6,733 nucleotides of DNA from Alphaproteobacteria bacterium (GTDB taxonomy: Bacteria > Pseudomonadota > Alphaproteobacteria > ATCC43930 > CGMCC-115725), in contig JASHTP010000549.1 of assembly GCA_030040495.1 (NCBI GenBank), positions 1 through 6,733 on the forward strand, given 5' to 3'. Below the pieces are notes generated by a model. The model was not told where the DNA came from, searched no databases, and saw only the letters and a list, made by a program, of their open reading frames with translations. A program made the translations under genes and the position numbers. Shown in pieces: positions 1-5,210 of the stretch (within the stretch, counting starts at the first letter, position 1; the number at the start of each line of letters is the position of its first letter).

Positions 1-403
1 CACCGGCGACATCCTCTTCGCCGGCGGCCATCCCGTGCTCTGGGCCGGGCCGGTCGGCAACTGGATCAGGGCCTGCGACCTCATCCTCGGCTGGGAGGTC
101 GAGACGGTGGTGCCCGGCCACGGCCCCATCACCGACAAGGCGGGCGTCCGCGCGATGAAGCGCTATCTCGACTACGTCCGCGACGAGGCGCGGCGGCGCT
201 TCGATGCCGGCATGGGCTACGAGGAAGCGGCGCGCGACATCTCGCTGGCGCCCTTCGCCGGCTGGACCGATCCCGAGCGCATCCTGGTCAACGTCGATGC
301 GCTCTACCGCGAGTTCCGCCGCGACCCGGCGCCGCCCGACGCCATGGCGCTCTTCGCCGCGATGGGACGCTATCACGCGGAACGCAAGGCGGCCGCAGTC
401 TGA
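1..403 (+). CDS. MBL-fold metallo-hydrolase, C-terminal part (5' end outside window)
   Basis: The reading frame is open from base 2 to the TGA at 401-403, giving about 133 residues with no start inside a plausible domain, so the gene is truncated by the window edge. The visible part begins at Thr-Gly-Asp-Ile-Leu-Phe, the strand carrying the bridging aspartate of metallo-beta-lactamase folds (Asp codon 8-10). The motif VPGHGP follows, whose histidine (codon 119-121) is the usual last metal ligand. The HxHxDH motif that would confirm catalysis lies upstream and is not visible. The C-terminal 80 residues are mainly helical, rich in Arg and Ala, as in many stand-alone MBL hydrolases acting on esters, lactones or thioesters. 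The FAH-family gene follows after 81 bases on the same strand, which is compatible with co-transcription. A GTG at 35 is an internal valine codon, not a start. Family assignment is good; the substrate is unknown. Confidence 0.85.
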   Translation, partial: TGDILFAGGHPVLWAGPVGNWIRACDLILGWEVETVVPGHGPITDKAGVRAMKRYLDYVRDEARRRFDAGMGYEEAARDISLAPFAGWTDPERILVNVDALYREFRRDPAPPDAMALFAAMGRYHAERKAAAV

Positions 404-484
404 GAGGCCTCGAATGTTTTCAGCGGCAAGCTGGATCAAGGGCGTTGCTGGATTTGCAGCTCGGCGGCGCCGTAGGGAGGAAAG

Positions 485-1417
485 ATGAAGCTCGTGACTT
501 TCGAGACCGGCGGCGCCCGGCATATCGGCGCGCTGCTGCCGGGCGAGCGCGAGGCGGTCGATCTCACCGCCGGCGATCCCGCGCCTCATTTCCGCGACAT
601 GCTGGCGCTGATCGACGGCGGCGACGCGGCGCTCGACCAGGCGCGGCGCCTGCTGCAGCGCGCGGCGCGCAAGGTGGCGCTGGCGGAGGTCAGGCTGCTC
701 GCGCCGGTGCCGGAGCCGCGGCAGATGCGCGACTTCCTGGTCTTCGAGCAGCACATCCGCAACGCGCGCGCGATCATGCCGACCTTCCGCGGCGGCGAGC
801 GCCTCGACCCCGCCAAGGTCGAGGTGCCCAAGGTCTGGTACGAGCAGCCGATCTATTACAAATGCAACCGCTTCAGCGTCATCGGCAGCGGGGAGGACGT
901 GCTCTGGCCGCGCTATTGCAAGCTGCTCGACTACGAGCTCGAGTTCGGCATCTTCCTCGGCAAGACCGGCAAGAACATCAAGCGCGAGGAGGCCAGGCGC
1001 CACATCTTCGGCTTCACCATCTTCAACGACGTCAGCGCGCGCGACGCGCAGATGCGCGAGATGGCGGGGCAGCTCGGCCCGGCCAAGGGCAAGGATTTCG
1101 ACACCGGCAACATCATCGGCCCCTGGCTCACCACCGCCGACGAGATCGCCGATCCCTACGACCTCGCCATGGCGGCGCGGGTCAACGGCGAGGAATGGTC
1201 GCGCGGCAACAGCGGCAAGATGCAGCACAAATTCGAGGACATGATCGCCCATGTCTCCGCGGACGAGACGCTGCACGCCGGCGAGTTCTTCGGCTCCGGC
1301 ACGGTGGGCGGCGGCTGCGGCCTGGAGCAGGGCCGCTTCCTCAAGCCCGGCGACGTGGTCGAGCTCGAGGTGCAAGGGCTCGGCGTGCTGCGCAACCGCG
1401 TCGTGGCGCAGGGGTGA
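485..1417 (+). CDS. Fumarylacetoacetate hydrolase (FAH) family protein
   Basis: 310 residues, a usual length for bacterial FAH-family hydrolases/decarboxylases. These are cytosolic Mg2+ or Mn2+ enzymes that cleave C-C bonds in acylpyruvate-type intermediates of aromatic, tyrosine or sugar-acid catabolism. A short N-terminal region (about 1-70) precedes the catalytic mixed-beta domain. Visible family signatures are the metal-ligand pair in DYELEFG (E151, E153), the third ligand in FNDVSARD (D182), and a lysine at K203 in GKDFDTGN with spacing close to that of the catalytic Lys of mouse FAH. GPWLTT lies at 212-217. The C-terminal FLKPGDVVELEV and GVLRNRV segments are the typical end of the fold. 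The ATG at 485 is preceded by a strong Shine-Dalgarno sequence (GGGAGGAAAG, 475-484), which fixes the start. It lies 81 bases after the MBL-fold gene, so the two may form one transcript. The exact substrate cannot be read from the sequence; a role in sugar-acid or aromatic breakdown is inference. Long overlapping reading frames in this region are Arg/Ala-rich shadows. Confidence 0.93.
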   Translation: MKLVTFETGGARHIGALLPGEREAVDLTAGDPAPHFRDMLALIDGGDAALDQARRLLQRAARKVALAEVRLLAPVPEPRQMRDFLVFEQHIRNARAIMPTFRGGERLDPAKVEVPKVWYEQPIYYKCNRFSVIGSGEDVLWPRYCKLLDYELEFGIFLGKTGKNIKREEARRHIFGFTIFNDVSARDAQMREMAGQLGPAKGKDFDTGNIIGPWLTTADEIADPYDLAMAARVNGEEWSRGNSGKMQHKFEDMIAHVSADETLHAGEFFGSGTVGGGCGLEQGRFLKPGDVVELEVQGLGVLRNRVVAQG

Positions 1418-1573
1418 CGCGCGGCGCGCGGCACGGCATCTGCCGATAAGCGCGGCGGAGGCCCGCGGAGGCCGCGTGCGCGCAAGCGGCGATGCGGCGG
1501 CGCCGTCGGCCGCGGACGGACGACACCCTGCCCGCTTCTCGGCAACCGGCCCCGGCAAGAGGGACCCCGTCGC

Positions 1574-2308
1574 ATGACCGACATGCAGCAAGCCAGATCA
1601 ATCGCCGTTCCCCGGCCGGTCCCGATCGTGCTGAGCGTCGTCGCCGGCTATGTCGACAGCTGCACCTATCTCGGCCTGTTCGGCGTCTTCGTCGCGCAGG
1701 CGACCGGCAGCTTCGTCCTCGCCGGAACGGAATTCGCCAGGAGCGAGCCGGGCGCGCTGGCGAAAATGCTGGCGATTCCGTCGTTCTTTCTCGCCGGCAT
1801 GGCGGTGACCGCGCTCGTCCATCCCTGGCGGGAGCGCCCGCGCGTCGCCTTGACCTGGAGCCTGGCGCTCGAATGCCTGTTGCTGGCGGGCTTCCTGGCG
1901 GCGTGTCTCGCCGGCACGCCCTTCCGCGCCCTCGACGCGCCGGCCGCGATCGTCGCGCTGCTGTTCGCGATGGCGGCGATGGGCGCGCAAAGCGCGCTGG
2001 TGCGGCTGCTGATGCGGGGCGTGGCGTCGACCAACGTCATGACCACGAACACGACCCTGCTCGCGATCAGCGCGGCCGAACTGCTGCTCGGCTGGCGCGA
2101 GCGCGCGAAAGCCGGCCCGTCCCCGGCTTCGACGGCCGCCTCTGCGCAAGCGCGCCGCGACTTCGCCGCGCTGCTGCCGCTCGGGCTCGGCTTCTTCGGC
2201 GGGACCGCGCTCGGCGCCGTCGGCTATATGAGCATGGGGCTGCCCTGCTGCTTTCTTGCGATCCTGCCGGTCGGGGGCCTGGCGCTCTGGTCGCTGCGCC
2301 GCGCCTAG
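1574..2308 (+). CDS. DUF1275 (YoaK) family membrane protein
   Basis: 244 residues, strongly hydrophobic, with about six predicted membrane segments by eye (roughly 17-48, 66-82, 94-113, 121-140, 152-172 and 197-240, the last likely two helices). The family pattern is visible twice. The first is GYVDSCTYLGLFGVFVAQ followed by ATGSFVL (residues 25-49), matching the GYVDA...GVFV...TGN signature of DUF1275. The second is the MGAQSALVR...STNVMTTN segment in the second half, matching the MGxQNA.VR...T.Y.TG signature. The usual Asn in TGN is Ser here (S46). A cytoplasmic Arg/Lys/Ala-rich linker lies at about 177-195. The ATG at 1574 is preceded by AAGAGGGA (1557-1564) at nine bases; a second ATG at 1583 is less well placed. 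The gap of 156 bases from the FAH gene and 190 bases to the ABC operon suggests its own transcription unit or a loose tail of the upstream one. The molecular function of this family is not established; a membrane transport role is only a guess. Confidence 0.88.
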   Translation: MTDMQQARSIAVPRPVPIVLSVVAGYVDSCTYLGLFGVFVAQATGSFVLAGTEFARSEPGALAKMLAIPSFFLAGMAVTALVHPWRERPRVALTWSLALECLLLAGFLAACLAGTPFRALDAPAAIVALLFAMAAMGAQSALVRLLMRGVASTNVMTTNTTLLAISAAELLLGWRERAKAGPSPASTAASAQARRDFAALLPLGLGFFGGTALGAVGYMSMGLPCCFLAILPVGGLALWSLRRA

Positions 2309-2359
2309 GGCCGCGCCGCTTCTTGCGCCGGGCGAGCGCATCGGGCTTGAAACCATTCC

Positions 2360-2368
2360 TGATATCAT
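2360..2368 (+). promoter_or_regulatory. Candidate extended -10 promoter element for the ABC operon
   Basis: TGATATCAT fits the extended -10 form TGn followed by a hexamer matching TATAAT at five of six positions. It lies in a short AT-richer island between DUF1275 and the ABC operon. No good -35 hexamer lies 16-18 bases upstream; a TTGAAA at 2347-2352 is too close. The eight central bases TGATATCA are a perfect palindrome, so it could instead be a protein-binding site. A second, weaker extended -10-like string (TGCTATGAC) lies at 2396-2404. In a GC-rich genome such matches occur by chance, so this is a candidate only. Confidence 0.3.
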
Positions 2369-2386
2369 CCTTGCTGGGCCCGGCGC

Positions 2387-2412
2387 ATTGGTGTTTGCTA
2401 TGACAAGCCAAT
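2387..2412. promoter_or_regulatory. Imperfect inverted repeat ATTGG-N16-CCAAT, possible operator
   Basis: The 26-base element has perfect outer arms ATTGG (2387-2391) and CCAAT (2408-2412), and 8 of 13 half-site positions are symmetric overall. It sits just downstream of the candidate promoter at 2360-2368 and overlaps the alternative extended -10-like string at 2396-2404, a place where a repressor site would be effective. Sugar ABC operons of this class are commonly controlled by LacI, DeoR or GntR regulators, but no regulator gene is in the window and the core does not match a consensus I recognise. Confidence 0.25.
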
Positions 2413-2458
2413 AGCTCCAAGGGACGGAAGGCGCGGTTCCGTCGCCCGCGAGGGAGCT
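2413..2458 (+). promoter_or_regulatory. Nested stem-loop in the leader of the ABC operon
   Basis: Two nested inverted repeats are visible. The inner one is GACGGAA (2423-2429) paired with TTCCGTC (2437-2443), seven perfect pairs around a seven-base loop. The outer one is AGCTCC (2413-2418) paired with GGAGCT (2453-2458), six perfect pairs, separated from the inner stem by four bases on the left and nine on the right. The structure ends 40 bases before the GTG start of the ATPase gene. No T-run follows, so it is not an ordinary intrinsic terminator. It could be an mRNA leader structure or a DNA site for a dimeric regulator. It matches no riboswitch class that I can recognise. Confidence 0.4.
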
Positions 2459-2498
2459 CCGATCGCGGCGCGAGCGGAGCAACGAAGAAAGGCGCAAA

Positions 2499-4052
2499 GT
2501 GGTGGGAGGAGAAGCGGCCGCACTCTCTGCCGATGCGGCTCCGAGCCCGGGGTCGGCGCGTCCGGCGTTGCTCGCGGTGCACGGCATCTCCAAGCAGTTC
2601 GGCGGCACCCACGCGCTGGCCGATGTCAGCCTCGCGGTGAACGCCGGCGAGATCGTCGCGCTGCTCGGCGAGAACGGCGCCGGCAAATCGACCTTGATCA
2701 AGATCCTGGCCGGCGTCTACGCCCTCGACGCCGGCAGCGTGAGCTTCCGCGGCCGCGACGTCTCGGGCGCGCTGCGCCGCCTGCCGATCGCCTTTATCCA
2801 TCAGGATCTCGGCCTGATCGACTGGATGACGGTGGCGGAGAACACCTGCCTGACGCTGGGCTATCCCCGCCGCCTCGGCCTCGTCGACTGGGCGGGCGCG
2901 CGGCGGCGCGCGGCGCAGGCGCTCGACATCCTGGGCGCCGGCATCGACCCCGACGCGCGCATCCAGGAGCTGAGCCGCACCGAGAAGTCGCTCGTCGCGA
3001 TCGCGCGCGCGCTCGCCGCCGAGGCGGAGGTCCTGGTGCTCGACGAGCCGACCGCCAGCCTGCCCGCCGACGAGGTGGCGCGGCTCTTCGCCGCCTTGCG
3101 CCGGCTGCGCGCGCGCGGCGTCGGCATCGTCTACGTCTCGCACCGGCTCGACGAGGTGTTCGAGATCGCCGACCGCATCGTCGTGCTGCGCGACGGGCGG
3201 GTGGTGGGCGAGCGGGCGACCGCGGCGACCAATCCCGAAGAGGCCATCCTGCTGATCGTCGGGCGCGAGCCCTCGCAGGTGTTCCGCCGCCCGGCCGAGC
3301 GCGCCGGCGCGCCGCGGCTGGTGCTCGAGCAGCTCGCCATCGACGGCGTCGGACCGGTCGACTGCGCCATCCACGCCGGCGAGATGATCGGCCTCGTGGG
3401 ATTGCGCGGCGCCGGACAGGAGAGCGTCGGCCGCGCCCTCTTCGGCATCCTGCCCTGCGCGTCGGGCCGCATCCGGCTCGACGGCGCGGTCTTCGCGCCC
3501 GCCTCGCCGCGCCAGGCCATGGCCGCCGGGATCTGCCGCGTCGGCGCCGACCGCAACGCGGATTCGATCGTGCCGGGCCTCTCCATCCGCGAGAATCTGT
3601 TCCTCAATCCCATGGCCGCCGGGCTCGGCCCGTGGTCGCTGCTGCGCCCGGGCCGCGAAGCGCGCGCCGCCCTCGAGCTCGGCCGCAAGGTGGGCCTGCG
3701 CCCCAACGATCCCTCGCTGCCGATCGAGTGGCTCTCCGGCGGCAACCAGCAGAAGGTGGTCGTCGGCCGCTGGCTGCATCTCGGCGGCAAGGTCTATGTC
3801 TTCGAGGATCCGACCGCCGGCGTCGATGTCGGCGCCAAGGCGGAGATCTACCGGCTGTTCGACGTCGCGCTCAAGGCCGGCGCGGCGATCCTGATCGTCT
3901 CGACCGATTTCGAGGAGGTCGCCAAGGTGTGCCATCGCGCCCTGGTGTTCGACCGCGGGCGGGTGGTGGCCGAGCTCGCCGGCGACGATCTCTCGGTCGA
4001 GAACCTGATTGCGGCGGCGGCGGCGAGCGTGCGGCCGACCGCTGCAGCATAG
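2499..4052 (+). CDS. Sugar-type ABC importer, fused double ATP-binding protein (RbsA/XylG/MglA class)
   Basis: 517 residues, the normal size of CUT2 ATPases with two nucleotide-binding domains in one chain, acting on the cytoplasmic face of the permease. Domain 1 (about 24-255) has Walker A GENGAGKST (57-65), Q-loop Q102, a non-canonical signature LSRTEKS (158-164), Walker B VLVLDEPT with D182/E183, and switch histidine H215. Domain 2 (about 270-510) has a degenerate Walker A GLRGAGQES (301-309, Gln307 in place of Lys), a canonical signature LSGGNQQ (412-418), and a Walker B reading FEDPT (435-439) in which the usual Asp-Glu order is reversed. One ATP site (domain 1 Walker motifs with the domain 2 signature) therefore looks complete and the other degenerate, as is usual in this class. 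Translation most likely starts at the GTG at 2499, six bases after GAAAGG; an adjacent GTG at 2502 is also possible. The permease gene begins nine bases after its TAG. The transported substrate cannot be told from the ATPase. Confidence 0.95.
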   Translation: MVGGEAAALSADAAPSPGSARPALLAVHGISKQFGGTHALADVSLAVNAGEIVALLGENGAGKSTLIKILAGVYALDAGSVSFRGRDVSGALRRLPIAFIHQDLGLIDWMTVAENTCLTLGYPRRLGLVDWAGARRRAAQALDILGAGIDPDARIQELSRTEKSLVAIARALAAEAEVLVLDEPTASLPADEVARLFAALRRLRARGVGIVYVSHRLDEVFEIADRIVVLRDGRVVGERATAATNPEEAILLIVGREPSQVFRRPAERAGAPRLVLEQLAIDGVGPVDCAIHAGEMIGLVGLRGAGQESVGRALFGILPCASGRIRLDGAVFAPASPRQAMAAGICRVGADRNADSIVPGLSIRENLFLNPMAAGLGPWSLLRPGREARAALELGRKVGLRPNDPSLPIEWLSGGNQQKVVVGRWLHLGGKVYVFEDPTAGVDVGAKAEIYRLFDVALKAGAAILIVSTDFEEVAKVCHRALVFDRGRVVAELAGDDLSVENLIAAAAASVRPTAAA

Positions 4053-4061
4053 GCGTCATCG

Positions 4062-5102
4062 ATGCAGTCGCTCAAGTCCAACGCCCTGGAGCCGACGCGC
4101 AGCGAGCTGGCGCGGCTGACGCGCCGCGACGCGATCATCCGCCTGCTGCCGGTCTACGGCCTGCCGATCCTGACGGTGCTGCTGATCATCGGCTTCTCGC
4201 TGGCGCTGCCCGACACCTTCCCGACCGCGCTCAATCTGCGCTCGATCTTCAGCGACAAGTCGATCGTGGCCTTGCTGTCGCTCGCCGCCATGCTGCCGAT
4301 GATGGCGGGACGCATCGACCTCACCGTGGGCTTCGGCATCGTCATGTGGCACATCCTGGCGATCAGCCTGCAGATCAACTACCACTTCCCCTGGCCCCTC
4401 GCCGTGCTGGTGGTGCTGGGCTGCGCCGCCTTCACCGGCCTCGTCAACGGCCTGCTCGTCGAGGTGGCGCAGATCGACAGCTTCATCGCCACGCTCGGCA
4501 CCGGCACCATCCTCTACGCGCTGGCGCTCTGGCACACCGACGGCCGCCAGGTGATGGGCGTGCTGCCGCAGGGCTTCCTCGACATCAACGGCCTGAGCCT
4601 CGCCGACGTGCCGCTGCCGGCGGTCTACGTCATCCTGCTGTCGCTGGCGCTGTGGGTGGTCACCGAGCGGCTGCCGCTCGGGCGCCACATCTACGCCATC
4701 GGCGCCAACGAGAAGGCGGCCGCGCTCAACGGCATCCCGGTCCGGGCCCATGTCGTCGGCGTCTTCGTCGCCTCGGGCCTCGTCGTCGGCTTCACCGGCG
4801 TCGTCCTCGCCTCGAAGCTGCGCATCGGCCAGGCCAATGTCGGCCTCGACTATCTGCTGCCGGCGCTGGTCGGCGCCTTCCTCGGCTCGACCACGATCAA
4901 GCCCGGCCGGGTCAATGTCTGGGGCACCATCGTCGGCGTCATCATCCTCGCCGTCGGCATTTCCGGCATCCAGCAGCTCGGCGGCGCCTTCTTCGTCGAG
5001 CCGCTGTTCAACGGCACGACGCTGGTGCTGTCGATCGCGCTGGCCGGCGTCGCCCAGCGCCGCCGCGCCGTGGCGCAGGCGAAGGAAGCGGACGAAAGCT
5101 GA
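4062..5102 (+). CDS. Sugar-type ABC importer permease (RbsC class, BPD_transp_2)
   Basis: 346 residues, a typical length for CUT2 inner-membrane permeases, which usually act as homodimers with the double ATPase. A charged cytoplasmic N-terminus (1-27) precedes the first membrane helix (about 28-49). Several more hydrophobic segments follow, eight to ten in all by eye. Family motifs are GRIDLTVG (83-90, the GGIDLSVG motif of RbsC relatives with an Arg at the second position) and the cytoplasmic coupling segment IGANEKAAALNGI ending at 225, equivalent to the GxNxxAAxxSGI motif. The basic tail RRRAVAQAKEADES is cytoplasmic. The ATG at 4062 lies nine bases after the ATPase stop and has no clear Shine-Dalgarno sequence, so translational coupling to the upstream gene is likely. 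Only one permease gene is present, which is normal for this transporter class. The ligand is unknown. Confidence 0.94.
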   Translation: MQSLKSNALEPTRSELARLTRRDAIIRLLPVYGLPILTVLLIIGFSLALPDTFPTALNLRSIFSDKSIVALLSLAAMLPMMAGRIDLTVGFGIVMWHILAISLQINYHFPWPLAVLVVLGCAAFTGLVNGLLVEVAQIDSFIATLGTGTILYALALWHTDGRQVMGVLPQGFLDINGLSLADVPLPAVYVILLSLALWVVTERLPLGRHIYAIGANEKAAALNGIPVRAHVVGVFVASGLVVGFTGVVLASKLRIGQANVGLDYLLPALVGAFLGSTTIKPGRVNVWGTIVGVIILAVGISGIQQLGGAFFVEPLFNGTTLVLSIALAGVAQRRRAVAQAKEADES

Positions 5103-5115
5103 GTCGAACACCATA

Positions 5116-5148
5116 CTCCTGCGGCGGCGCCGGCCGCGCCGACAGGAG
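5116..5148 (+). promoter_or_regulatory. Intercistronic GC-rich hairpin between permease and binding-protein genes
   Basis: The outer stem CTCCTG (5116-5121) pairs with CAGGAG (5143-5148). The inner stem CGGCGC (5125-5130) pairs with GCGCCG (5136-5141) around a five-base loop. A small internal loop (5122-5124 against 5142) separates the two. It starts 14 bases after the permease stop and ends 62 bases before the start of the binding-protein gene. No T-run follows, so it is unlikely to be a full terminator. By analogy with other transport operons it may protect or process the mRNA and so raise the level of the binding protein over the membrane components; this is inference. Confidence 0.4.
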
Positions 5149-5194
5149 GGGGAGGCAGCCGCGCCGGCGAGGTTCGTGAGACAAGCTTGCTGCC

Positions 5195-5203
5195 AAGGGA
5201 GGA
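5195..5203 (+). promoter_or_regulatory. Strong ribosome binding site that fixes the start of the binding protein
   Basis: AAGGGAGGA lies seven bases before the ATG at 5211 and matches the anti-Shine-Dalgarno sequence closely. It rules out the TTG at 5187 as a start, because that codon lies upstream of the site and would put charged residues ahead of the signal peptide. A GGCAGC/GCTGCC inverted repeat (5154-5159 and 5189-5194) ends immediately before it and could affect access, although its 29-base loop makes this weak. Confidence 0.75.
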
Positions 5204-5210
5204 GAAGAGC

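Noticed and set aside
1434..1445. CGGCATCTGCCG palindrome after the FAH gene as a terminator
   Set aside because: The stem is only four to five pairs and no T-run follows.
445..1449. Plus-strand open frame of 334 codons overlapping the FAH-family gene
   Set aside because: It is Arg/Ala/Gly-rich without family motifs, while the overlapping frame holds all FAH metal-ligand motifs and a strong ribosome binding site.
2347..2352. TTGAAA as a -35 element
   Set aside because: Only ten bases separate it from the TATCAT -10 candidate, and no acceptable -10 hexamer lies 16-18 bases downstream.
2400..2414. Tiny open frame ATG ACA AGC CAA TAG as a leader peptide of the ABC operon
   Set aside because: Four codons with no ribosome binding site and no regulatory codon run; too little to support.
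2067..3935. Minus-strand open frame of 622 codons opposite the ABC ATPase
   Set aside because: It is antisense to a gene with intact Walker and signature motifs, its product is an Arg/Asp/Ala/Gly-rich low-complexity string without a recognisable domain, and it extends across two plus-strand genes and a gap. It is the usual shadow of a GC-rich coding strand.
4056..5114. Minus-strand open frame of 352 codons opposite the permease
   Set aside because: The translation is Asp/Arg/Gln-rich low complexity, a typical antisense image of a hydrophobic membrane protein in GC-rich DNA.
3632..5179. Plus-strand open frame of 515 codons overlapping the ATPase and permease
   Set aside because: It is an out-of-frame shadow with an Arg/Ala/Pro-rich translation. 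The true frames in the same place encode LSGGNQQ and the RbsC-type motifs.
5187..5210. TTG at 5187 as the start of the binding protein
   Set aside because: It lies before the Shine-Dalgarno sequence at 5195-5203 and would add MLPREEKS ahead of a normal signal peptide. The ATG at 5211 is much better.
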